From contig JAICKM010000180.1 in assembly GCA_025927935.1 (NCBI GenBank), positions 1 to 10,659 of the forward strand: a stretch of DNA of 10,659 nucleotides. The letters run 5' to 3'. Source of the stretch: Chloroflexia bacterium (lineage in GTDB: Bacteria > Chloroflexota > Chloroflexia > QHBQ01 > JADMIH01). Positions within the stretch are counted from its first letter, which is position 1; each line of letters opens with the position of its first letter. Below the pieces are notes generated by a model. The model saw only the letters and a list, made by a program, of their open reading frames with translations, was not told the origin of the DNA and did not search any database. Positions 1 through 5,284 of this stretch are shown here, one piece after another. The position numbers and the translations under genes are program-made.

Positions 1-1584
1 CAACGGGCGATCATAGCGCTGGCTGCGGATCATTTCTTCGCGCAGCTTCTGTTCGAGATAACGGCGATTGAAAATGCCGGTCAGCGGATCATGCACGGCC
101 AGGGTCGCTACTTCCTCGTAAAGTTGGACATTGGCGATGGACAGCGCCACCTGGTTGGCGGCCGTTTGCAGCCGGTCGACCTCTTCACGGGTCCAGCGGC
201 GCGGCTGGCGCGCGCTGGCGAGCAGAATCGCGCCTAACGTCTTACCCCGCGCGATCAGCGGCACGCCGAGCACCCCGCGTAACGGGAACATCCGCCGCAC
301 CTGCGTGTCCGCGTATTCCGACTGGTTAAGGTCCTCGATGCGGATTGGCGCGTTGACCTCGATTACGGCGCGGGCAATGGCCGGTTCGGCCAGCGCCGGG
401 GGAATCTTGCGGTAGCGGTCATGCAGATACCCGCTGGCAGCGGCGGGCTGCAACCGGCCATGGGCGTCGAGCAGCACAATATAGCAATCGGTCGGCCCCG
501 TGACCACGCGCCGGATCTCGTTGGCGATCTGGCGCAGCAAGGGTTCCAACTCCAGTTGGGAGGTACACAGAGTGCTCAATTCGTTGAGCACAGCCAGTTC
601 GTGCTGGCGTTGGGCCATCACTTCCCAGAGTTGATGCCTGCGCAGGGCCAGCCCCGCTTCATTTGCCAGAATCTCGGCCACGCGCAACAGTGCCGGGTTG
701 AGCTGGTAGGGCCGCCCCCGATGGGCGATAGTCAGCACGCCCTGGGTCACGTCGTCGACGACCAGCGGCACATAGAGGATACTCGCCAGGTCAAAGCGCT
801 CCACCAGCCGCCGGTCGGGCCGCGGATCGTTGCGCGCATCGGGGATCCAGACGATGCGGCGGCTGCGCGCCGTTTGCATCGTCGCCGACGCTTCCTCCTG
901 CGGTGCGATGCGGCGGGCGGTGCCGATGGGCGAGCCGACACCATGCGCGGCGACCGGCGTGACCAGTTCGGTGGTGAGATCGATGCGGTGGAGCAAGCAG
1001 TAATCGGCCTCAAAGATGCGGACGGCCTGCTCGATGAGTTCCTGAAATACGGCGCGCAAATTGGGCTGCTGGACAAATGCCTGGCTGATCCCGGCCAGGA
1101 TGTGCAGTTCGCGTTCGCGGTCAGTCCGTTCGATCTCATGACTTAACATGCGCGCCAGCAGCACCAGTGCGTCGCGGATAGCGGGCGTAAACTCATGGCG
1201 TCCGGTATCGGCAGCGCTGAGGGTGCCGGCGATCTGGCCGTCGCTCAAGTAGATCGGCACGCCGATATAGCCGGCGAGGCCCAGGTGGGCCATGAGCGCA
1301 TCGGGCGGCGCATCTGCGGCCTGCACATACTCGCCGGGGCGGAGCAGGGCCGCTAACGGATCTTCGGGGCTGACAACTTGATCGGGTTGCAGCGCCACGC
1401 CGTGGGTGTCAAGGATCCCGGCGATGCGATAGGCGTCGCCTTCCAGGCGCGCCACGATGCGCACGGGCATATCAAGGATCATGCCCATCAGGCGCAGCAC
1501 ATCCTGACTGGCCGCGCGGATGTCGGGTATGCTCCCCGCCAGGGGACGCAACCATTCCCGCGGTCGCTGCTCCGGGTCGCTCAC
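1..1584 (-). CDS. Multi-GAF diguanylate cyclase (GGDEF), 3' end cut by window edge
   Basis: The 528 codons visible are the N-terminal part of a cytoplasmic sensor that should make cyclic di-GMP from two GTP. Three GAF-like modules can be read at about residues 25-150, 160-315 and 330-488, each ending in the usual GVP/YVPL strand followed by an amphipathic helix (GYIGVPIYL, ILYVPLVVDD, GVLGVPLIARG). A signalling helix (IANVQLYEEVATLAVHD) leads into DPLTGIFNRRYLEQ at 499-512, the classic start of a GGDEF domain. The GGDEF signature itself lies beyond position 1, so catalytic competence cannot be judged. No membrane segment is visible. The start chosen is GTG at 1584-1582, with AAGGA 10 nt upstream. 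A TTG at 1653 is in frame and would add 23 residues with a poorer ribosome-binding site. The gene has its own promoter just upstream. What the GAF domains bind cannot be told from the sequence. Confidence 0.88.
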   Translation of the reverse strand, partial: MSDPEQRPREWLRPLAGSIPDIRAASQDVLRLMGMILDMPVRIVARLEGDAYRIAGILDTHGVALQPDQVVSPEDPLAALLRPGEYVQAADAPPDALMAHLGLAGYIGVPIYLSDGQIAGTLSAADTGRHEFTPAIRDALVLLARMLSHEIERTDRERELHILAGISQAFVQQPNLRAVFQELIEQAVRIFEADYCLLHRIDLTTELVTPVAAHGVGSPIGTARRIAPQEEASATMQTARSRRIVWIPDARNDPRPDRRLVERFDLASILYVPLVVDDVTQGVLTIAHRGRPYQLNPALLRVAEILANEAGLALRRHQLWEVMAQRQHELAVLNELSTLCTSQLELEPLLRQIANEIRRVVTGPTDCYIVLLDAHGRLQPAAASGYLHDRYRKIPPALAEPAIARAVIEVNAPIRIEDLNQSEYADTQVRRMFPLRGVLGVPLIARGKTLGAILLASARQPRRWTREEVDRLQTAANQVALSIANVQLYEEVATLAVHDPLTGIFNRRYLEQKLREEMIRSQRYDRPL

Positions 1585-1682
1585 GTCGCCATTGTCCTTG
1601 ATGCCGGTGGCCGGTGCCGCCGTGTTATTTCCTCGCCGGCCTGATAGGATCAAACCGCCGAGATCGCTGGTGTTGAAGGTAC

Positions 1683-1711
1683 ATTATACCACAGGTCGCT
1701 GGACGCGGCAC
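1683..1711 (-). promoter_or_regulatory. Extended -10 promoter of the GAF/GGDEF gene
   Basis: On the minus strand TGGTATAAT occurs, a perfect -10 hexamer (ATTATA on the plus strand at 1683-1688) with the extended TGn element. The hexamer 17 nt upstream (TGCCGC, about 1706-1711) is a poor -35, as is common for extended -10 promoters. Transcription would start near 1676 and give a leader of about 90 nt to the GTG start. It overlaps the end of the CPBP gene, so the cyclase can be transcribed apart from that operon. Confidence 0.6.
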
Positions 1712-1721
1712 TCTAGCGACC
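1694..1721. repeat. 7-bp inverted repeat between CPBP stop and cyclase promoter
   Basis: GGTCGCT at 1694-1700 is perfectly repeated in inverted orientation as AGCGACC at 1715-1721, with a 14-nt loop. It straddles the CPBP stop codon (1713-1715) and covers the -35/spacer part of the cyclase promoter. There is no T-run after it on the minus strand, so it is not a canonical intrinsic terminator. It could be an operator or a weak 3'-end hairpin. Confidence 0.4.
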
Positions 1722-2495
1722 ACGCCGCAACGCAGCGACAATCAACGCGTCGGCGATCCAATGCGCGAGAGCCGGGCCGAGGAGATTGCCGCGCCCACGG
1801 GTGCGGAGCCAGCCGAGCAGCACCCCGGCCACGCCGGTTGAGAGCATGCCGCCCAGCACGCCCAACATATTGGCATGCCGCCGCAGCGGGCGCGGCAAGC
1901 GCGTGGCCGCCACGCCGATGTTTGTGCGTCGCATGGTATCCACGCCGACGGCGCAATGCCACCCCGCGAAGACCGCGCTACTTGCCGCCCAGGCCACCGG
2001 CTGCGAGGCGGCGCGCGCCCACGCCTCCCAGAGCAGGCCGCGAAACAGCAACTCCTCAAACAGCGCCACGCCCACGGGCAGCTCGATCAGTACCCGCAGC
2101 CAGAACGCCTGCCGCGAGAGGCCGCCGATGGGGCCATACTCCAGCGGCGAGTCCAGCACCAGGGGCCGGGCAAAAAAGACCAGCGCTGGCGCGGCCAGCA
2201 CGCCCCCCAGCACGAGGCCCCCGCCCAGCGCCACGGGCCAGCCCGCGCGCTGCACCCCGGCTTCGCGCAACAGCCGGGGCACGGAAGTCCGCCGCACGCG
2301 CGCCAGCGTGATCAGGAGGGCTACCAGGAAGACCGGATTGGTCCAGCGGTACGCTTGATCGGCAACGCGGTTCCGCCGCATCGCCAGGATCGCCAGGCCG
2401 TTGCTGTAGCCCAGCGCGACCAGGGTGAGGATCACGGCTTCCCGCCGTGCCGCTTGCTGCGTGACCGTGTGAGACGATTCGCCGGTGTCGGACAT
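1713..2495 (-). CDS. CPBP-family intramembrane metalloprotease
   Basis: This 260-residue protein is a predicted integral membrane CPBP (CAAX protease and bacteriocin-processing, Abi/Rce1-like) enzyme. The family's glutamates and histidines are all present: EELLFRG at 147-153 (EExxxR), FAGWH at 176-180 (FxxxH) and AHWIAD at 244-249 (HxxxD/N). Hydrophobic segments fall near 20-38, 53-66, 86-110, 132-148, 165-178, 208-230 and 238-255. A hydrophilic, Arg-rich loop at 186-207 interrupts the core. The ATG at 2495 is 6 nt after the flavin-reductase stop and has no clear Shine-Dalgarno, so translation is probably coupled to that gene. Bacterial members act in peptide maturation, immunity to self-made bacteriocins or protein sorting. 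The substrate here is unknown, and no bacteriocin-like peptide gene is seen nearby. Confidence 0.9.
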   Translation of the reverse strand: MSDTGESSHTVTQQAARREAVILTLVALGYSNGLAILAMRRNRVADQAYRWTNPVFLVALLITLARVRRTSVPRLLREAGVQRAGWPVALGGGLVLGGVLAAPALVFFARPLVLDSPLEYGPIGGLSRQAFWLRVLIELPVGVALFEELLFRGLLWEAWARAASQPVAWAASSAVFAGWHCAVGVDTMRRTNIGVAATRLPRPLRRHANMLGVLGGMLSTGVAGVLLGWLRTRGRGNLLGPALAHWIADALIVAALRRGR

Positions 2496-2501
2496 CCGCG
2501 G

Positions 2502-2978
2502 TTAGCCGAAGTAACGGAAGCCGGTTTCGGTCAGGGTCAGCGGCGTGCCTTCGCGCTGGAAGTGCGCATCTACCACCTCGGCCAGGATGAGCACGTGGTC
2601 GCCGCTGGGCATCTCGGCGACCACGCGGCACTCGACCGCGCCTAGAGCGGCTTCCAGCAGCGGGGCGCCGGTGCTGCCCGCCTGCCAGGGGTGCCCAGCC
2701 AGTTTATCGCCCACCTTGGCATACGCGCGCCCGAACTGCCCGGCCAGTTCGCGCTGTCCGCTCTCCAGCACATTCACGGCGAAGCTGCCCGCGGCGCGCA
2801 CGACGCCCAGGGAGTGAGCATCGTGCTCCATGGCGATGGCGATCATGGGCGGCTCGAAGGAAGTCTGGCCCAGCCAGTTCGCGGTAAAGGCGCCGGTGTC
2901 TTCGTCCGTGCGCGCCGTGACGACATAGAGACCATAAGTGAACAGCCGCAAGGTCTTTTTCTTGATCGCAGGATCCAT
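2502..2978 (-). CDS. Flavin reductase-like FMN-binding protein
   Basis: The 158-residue product belongs to the flavin reductase-like/flavoredoxin family (split-barrel FMN-binding fold). Members either reduce free FMN with NAD(P)H for a partner monooxygenase or carry FMN as an electron carrier. Visible family features are an N-terminal strand reading LYVVTAR, TANWLGQTSFEPPMIAIAM at 32-50 (the T/S-x-F-x-PP flavin-binding region), SFAVNVL at 65-71, and GDHVLILAEVVDAH at 126-139, where the GDH motif and following strand are diagnostic. Length is normal for the family and the protein should be cytoplasmic. ATG at 2978 is preceded by AAGGA at about 12 nt, a weak site. It lies 64 nt downstream of the DUF2203 gene with a hairpin in the gap, and 6 nt upstream of the CPBP gene. 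No monooxygenase partner is present in the window, so the physiological acceptor is unknown. Confidence 0.88.
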   Translation of the reverse strand: MDPAIKKKTLRLFTYGLYVVTARTDEDTGAFTANWLGQTSFEPPMIAIAMEHDAHSLGVVRAAGSFAVNVLESGQRELAGQFGRAYAKVGDKLAGHPWQAGSTGAPLLEAALGAVECRVVAEMPSGDHVLILAEVVDAHFQREGTPLTLTETGFRYFG

Positions 2979-3014
2979 TAACGTGTTCCGTCCTTCGCTT
3001 TATGGGACATCTGG

Positions 3015-3043
3015 GCGGGCCGCTGAGAGAGAGCACGGCCCGC
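3015..3043. other. 8-bp GC hairpin in the gap between DUF2203 and flavin reductase genes
   Basis: GCGGGCCG (3015-3022) and CGGCCCGC (3036-3043) form a perfect 8-bp inverted repeat around a 13-nt loop rich in GA repeats. It begins inside the DUF2203 stop codon. No U-run follows on the minus strand. It may be a partial terminator, a processing site or an mRNA-stability element that sets the ratio of upstream to downstream products. Confidence 0.45.
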
Positions 3044-3432
3044 TAGGTTAATAACTGGCGCCCCGCGAACCCGGTGTCGAGATCGTGCCAGAAGAGCACT
3101 TCCGGTTCGCCCAGCCGCCAGCAGAGATAGACGATTCGCCCTTCGCGCTCGTGGTAGAAGTCGATGAGGCCCATCTGGAGGTCCTTGAGTTCGATATCCC
3201 GATCGTGCAACCACTCCAACTTCGTCCGGAGTTCCCCTTGCAGCTTATGCGCCTGGGCGCGCAACTGGTCGCCCTCGGCGCCGTGGCCGTTGGTCTGGAC
3301 GAGCTTGCGGTGTTCTTTAATCTCGGCCTCGATCCGCGCCAGGGCGGCGACCTGCTGTTGCAGGTTACGCAACAGGTCGGTGATCTCAGGGAGCAGGGCG
3401 TTGGCCTCGGCCACGGAGTAGAGCTTGGGCAT
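3043..3432 (-). CDS. DUF2203 family protein
   Basis: This 129-residue protein of unknown function matches DUF2203 along its whole length. The N-terminus KLYSVAEANALLPEITDLL is the family hallmark. A long helical, probably coiled-coil, middle (about 22-80) is rich in Glu, Lys, Gln and Leu. The C-terminus carries IELKDLQMGLIDF, GRIVYLCWRLGEPEVLFWHD and TGFAGRQ, where the CWRLGE-x(6-7)-WH block is the most conserved part of the family. I chose ATG at 3432, 4 nt after the stop of the HTH gene; the open frame continues upstream to 3543 but only overlaps that gene. There is no good ribosome-binding site, so translational coupling is likely. No signal peptide is seen. The biochemical role of DUF2203 is not known to me, and I do not infer one. 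Confidence 0.92.
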   Translation of the reverse strand: MPKLYSVAEANALLPEITDLLRNLQQQVAALARIEAEIKEHRKLVQTNGHGAEGDQLRAQAHKLQGELRTKLEWLHDRDIELKDLQMGLIDFYHEREGRIVYLCWRLGEPEVLFWHDLDTGFAGRQLLT

Positions 3433-3436
3433 GGGC

Positions 3437-3988
3437 CTATTGCGCGGGGGGCGGCGCTTGCCCGGTGGCGAGCAGTTCTTTGGCGCTGACCTGCCGCCCG
3501 CTCGCCGCCAGGTCCCGGTCGCCCGCGGTGTCCGCCGCGCCACCAGTGAGTTCCATAATACGATTGAGCCGGATCAGGGCCTGCCGCGCGGCGTGGCGCA
3601 CGGCGGGGTAGGAGCGCGTGTCCAGCCCGTCGAACCAGGCGGCCAGGTCTTCCTCGGTGATCTCGGCCCAGCGCACATCCTGGGTCAGCCGAGTGCCAAC
3701 CTTCTTCACTGGGTCGCGGCGGATCGTTTCGGTGCGCCGCCGCCCGGCGGTTTCGGGCGTACCGGCGGCTTCTGGCTGCCCGGCGGCCCGTGCGGGGGGC
3801 GCCGCTGCCGCCTCGATACCAAGCTGGGCAACCAGGGCTTCCACGTCGCGTGTGCGGAACACCGCCGCCTGCCCGGCGCCGCTATAGGGCTTGAGCGCGC
3901 CTTCGTCAACATATTGCAGGACCCTGGCGCGGGTCGTACCCAGCACCTCGGCGGCGGTAGGCAGATCAATAAAGCGGAATGCCGGCAT
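3437..3988 (-). CDS. Helix-turn-helix (MerR/excisionase-type) protein
   Basis: This is a 183-residue putative DNA-binding protein. Residues about 5-55 (FIDLPTAAEVLGTTRARVLQ, then a short wing and FRTRDVEALVAQLG) fit the HTH_17/MerR-like fold used by excisionases and small regulators: a helix-turn-helix, a wing ending in the substrate-facing strand, then a helix. A low-complexity Ala/Pro/Gly linker (about 58-85) joins it to a charged region and a second conserved-looking helical block (about 103-150, with VRWAEITEEDLAAWFDGL and AARQALIRLNRIMEL). That C-terminal block is not a domain I recognise. ATG at 3988 is supported by AGGA 8 nt upstream; an earlier in-frame ATG at 4018 lacks such a site. 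It is the first gene of a four-gene cluster and starts about 47 nt after its predicted transcription start. It may regulate its own operon or act with the DUF2203 protein. Confidence 0.82.
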   Translation of the reverse strand: MPAFRFIDLPTAAEVLGTTRARVLQYVDEGALKPYSGAGQAAVFRTRDVEALVAQLGIEAAAAPPARAAGQPEAAGTPETAGRRRTETIRRDPVKKVGTRLTQDVRWAEITEEDLAAWFDGLDTRSYPAVRHAARQALIRLNRIMELTGGAADTAGDRDLAASGRQVSAKELLATGQAPPPAQ

Positions 3989-3996
3989 AGCTTTTA

Positions 3997-4000
3997 TCCT
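3997..4000 (-). promoter_or_regulatory. Ribosome-binding site deciding the HTH start
   Basis: On the minus strand AGTAGGAT places AGGA 8 nt before the ATG at 3988. The alternative ATG at 4018 has no such motif, so the shorter protein is preferred. Confidence 0.6.
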
Positions 4001-4041
4001 ACTCTGCTGCTGGCGCATTTGCGCCTGATTTTCGATGGCTC

Positions 4042-4070
4042 ATTATAGCACAGGCGCCCGGTCCCTGGAA
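4042..4070 (-). promoter_or_regulatory. Extended -10 promoter of the HTH-DUF2203-flavoprotein-CPBP cluster
   Basis: TGCTATAAT on the minus strand gives a perfect TATAAT (plus-strand 4042-4047) with an extended TGn. The -35 region (TTCCAG at 18 nt spacing) matches TTGACA only partly. The start would be near 4035, giving a leader of about 47 nt before the HTH gene. Confidence 0.6.
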
Positions 4071-4100
4071 GGGGCGAGCCTGCCATCCGTTTATTACTGC

Positions 4101-4157
4101 ACCGCGAAGGCGCGCAGAACGCGAAAGTTCTTTATATTCATTTCTTCGCGCCTTTGC
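4101..4157. repeat. Extragenic palindromic repeat with nested hairpin
   Basis: GCGAAGGCGCG (4104-4114) pairs with CGCGCCTTTGC (4147-4157): 10 Watson-Crick pairs plus one G-T. Inside, AGAAC (4116-4120) pairs with GTTCT (4127-4131) around GCGAAA. The left part also has a quasi-direct CGCGaa repeat at 8-9 nt steps (4103, 4111, 4120). This resembles a class of intergenic repeats of the form ACCGCGAAG-CGCGAAGAACGCGAAG that I recall from several bacterial phyla. That identity is from memory and was not checked. Confidence 0.55.
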
Positions 4158-4173
4158 ATACTCGGCGCTGATG

Positions 4174-4342
4174 CCTGGGATGCCGGCCCAGGGCTTACGC
4201 ATCTAAATTAGGCGTGCGAATATAGAAAGCGTGACAGTGTCGTTTGCAGATAGGCACAAGCTAAGCGGCGTCCTGCCGCCAGTTCCGGCATAAAATCTCG
4301 TGCTCGTGCCTGATTTAGATGCGCCGGCCCTGGATGCCGGCC
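4174..4342. repeat. Long imperfect inverted repeat (26-nt arms) with hairpin ends
   Basis: Arms 4188-4213 and 4308-4333 are complementary at 22 of 26 positions, with two further G-T pairs and two mismatches. The core is GCATCTAAATTAGGC against GCCTGATTTAGATGC. Each outer end carries its own small hairpin: CCTGGG/CCCAGG at 4174-4192 and GCCGGC/GCCGGC at 4323-4341, both with 7-nt loops. An 11-bp direct repeat GGATGCCGGCC occurs at 4178-4188 and 4332-4342. The 94-nt interior contains another stem (GCGGC/GCCGC, 4265-4279). As RNA it would fold into a branched rod. As DNA it has the look of a small non-autonomous element. No transposase or target-site duplication was identified. Confidence 0.6.
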
Positions 4343-4351
4343 GCGCCGCTA

Positions 4352-4380
4352 TTGACGCTGGGCCGCGAAACAGGTATACT
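4352..4380 (+). promoter_or_regulatory. Strong sigma70-type promoter of the rpsP operon
   Basis: TTGACG (4352-4357) and TATACT (4375-4380) are separated by exactly 17 nt, giving 10 of 12 consensus bases. Transcription should start near 4387, about 150 nt upstream of rpsP. This is the best promoter in the window and fits a ribosomal protein operon. Confidence 0.75.
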
Positions 4381-4386
4381 AGGGAG

Positions 4387-4535
4387 CAGGTTTTTTGCCA
4401 GGCCCGGCGCGCCTTTTTCGCAGCCGGCGCATTCGGGCGGCAGAAGATCGCGGTGAACGCTTCTGGGGATGGGCCGCTGTCTCATCAGGGTCACGCCCGT
4501 CACTCTGCTACTTTTTTAACGTATGAGGAGAATCG
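4387..4535 (+). promoter_or_regulatory. Leader of the rpsP operon with potential hairpins
   Basis: From the predicted start to the rpsP ATG there are about 150 nt with no open frame of note. Candidate stems are GCGCC/GGCGC (4409-4413 with 4426-4430) and CAGAAG/CTTCTG (4441-4446 with 4460-4465). Two T-runs lie at 4391-4396 and 4512-4517. The Shine-Dalgarno GAGGAG at 4525-4530 sits 5 nt before the ATG. I do not recognise a named riboswitch or ribosomal leader, but the length allows autogenous control. Confidence 0.4.
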
Positions 4536-4880
4536 ATGCTTAAGATCCGGTTGCGCCGTATGGGCGCCAAGTTCCAGCCGCACTACCGCGTCGTCGTTGC
4601 GGATGCCCGCTCGCCGCGCGATGGCCGCTTTGTCTCGATCCTGGGGTTCTACGATCCCCGCACCAATCCCGCCACGATCCATCTGGATGCCGCGCAGGTT
4701 GAGGATTGGGTTCGCAAGGGCGCGCAGCCCACGGAGGCCGTGATCGGCTTGCTGCGCCAGGCCAAGCTGGCCCCTGGCGTCGTCGAGGCGTACAGCCGCA
4801 AGAATCCCGACTCGGCACGGGTGCAGGGGGCCGCGCAGTCGGCGGCCGCCGCCGCCGCCGAGACCGCCGACCAGGCATAG
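4536..4880 (+). CDS. rpsP: 30S ribosomal protein S16
   Basis: S16 is a small-subunit ribosomal protein that binds the 5' domain of 16S rRNA and helps assembly. Residues 1-85 match the family throughout: [20 protein letters not shown], the [19 protein letters not shown] block at 24-42, and the [19 protein letters not shown] helix at 55-73. The protein is 114 residues, about 25-30 longer than a minimal S16. The excess is an Ala-rich tail (about 92-114), probably disordered on the ribosome surface. ATG at 4536 follows GAGGAG by 5 nt. It is the first gene of a plus-strand cluster with khpA (60 nt downstream) and rimM, a conserved arrangement in many bacteria, and is driven by a near-consensus promoter. 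Confidence 0.98.
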   Translation: MLKIRLRRMGAKFQPHYRVVVADARSPRDGRFVSILGFYDPRTNPATIHLDAAQVEDWVRKGAQPTEAVIGLLRQAKLAPGVVEAYSRKNPDSARVQGAAQSAAAAAAETADQA

Positions 4881-4940
4881 GCGCCATCCGGCGCCGCGTA
4901 TTCACGCCGGGCCGCGCTCCCGGCAAGAGGGTAAAGCTGC

Positions 4941-5168
4941 ATGAAGGATCTGGTCGAGTACATCGCCAAAACTTTGGTCGAGCACCCGGACGATGTGAAG
5001 GTGCGCGAAGTGCGGACCGAGCGCACGGTGATGATTGAACTGACCGTCAACCCGGACGAAAAGGGCAAAGTCATTGGTCGGGACGGGAAGATCGCACGGG
5101 CCATTCGGGCCTTGGTGAGCATGTCGGCGCAGCGCGAAGGCAAGCGCGGTATTCTCGAAATCCTGTAG
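4941..5168 (+). CDS. khpA: KH-domain RNA-binding protein KhpA
   Basis: This is a 75-residue single KH-domain protein of the KhpA/YlqC family, which binds RNA. In Firmicutes it pairs with KhpB (EloR/Jag) to influence cell elongation and transcript levels. The RNA-binding loop GRDG at 46-49 lies inside VIGRDGKIARAIRALV, the GxxG helix-loop-helix that contacts nucleic acid. The N-terminal MKDLVEYIAKTLVEHPDDV is also typical. Length is normal and there is no signal peptide. ATG at 4941 is preceded by GAGGG at about 9 nt. Its position between rpsP and rimM is the standard synteny and supports the call. No khpB is in the window. Confidence 0.95.
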   Translation: MKDLVEYIAKTLVEHPDDVKVREVRTERTVMIELTVNPDEKGKVIGRDGKIARAIRALVSMSAQREGKRGILEIL

Positions 5169-5177
5169 CATTCGGTT

Positions 5178-5257
5178 AGGATCGGTGGTCAAGGCGCCGG
5201 GGCCGGGCCTGCCTGGGAGAACCGGGCGGTGCGCGCACGGCCTTTGACTCCGATCCT
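5178..5257 (+). other. Long stem with T-rich 3' side between khpA and rimM
   Basis: AGGATCGG (5178-5185) pairs with CCGATCCT (5250-5257); after a small TG/T internal loop GTCAA (5188-5192) pairs with TTGAC (5244-5248); after a bulged T, GGC (5193-5195) pairs with GCC (5240-5242). This gives 16 Watson-Crick pairs around a GC-rich 44-nt interior. CTTTTGTTG follows directly. The shape is that of an attenuator or partial terminator, or an RNA binding site, placed 27 nt before the rimM start. Confidence 0.5.
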
Positions 5258-5284
5258 CTTTTGTTGCCCCTGGATCGCATCCCT

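Larger units (their letters stand above)
4048..4351. other. Divergent intergenic region, no convincing gene
   Basis: About 300 nt between the minus-strand cluster promoter and the rpsP promoter. Small frames here (for example minus-strand 3999-4202) show no family resemblance, and their composition looks random. The region is less GC-rich than its neighbours and is dominated by inverted repeats, listed separately. A noncoding RNA or a small non-autonomous repeat element is possible. Confidence 0.6.

Noticed and set aside
421..1146. Plus-strand open frame of 241 codons opposite the GAF domains
   Set aside because: It is antisense to a well-supported GAF/GGDEF gene, shows no family resemblance and is explained by high-GC codon bias.
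1520..2645. Several plus-strand open frames (1520-2311, 1786-2358, 1875-2645)
   Set aside because: They are antisense to the CPBP and flavin-reductase genes, very rich in Arg/Pro/Ala, and mutually overlapping; these are shadows.
3999..4202. Small minus-strand frame of 67 codons upstream of the HTH gene
   Set aside because: No family resemblance; it runs through the HTH promoter and the extragenic palindrome.
4387..4430. T-runs in the rpsP leader as intrinsic terminators
   Set aside because: The stems next to them are only 4-5 bp, too weak for a confident terminator call.
4300..4743. Plus-strand frame of 147 codons overlapping the rpsP promoter and start
   Set aside because: Starts upstream of the promoter and overlaps rpsP out of frame; no domain.
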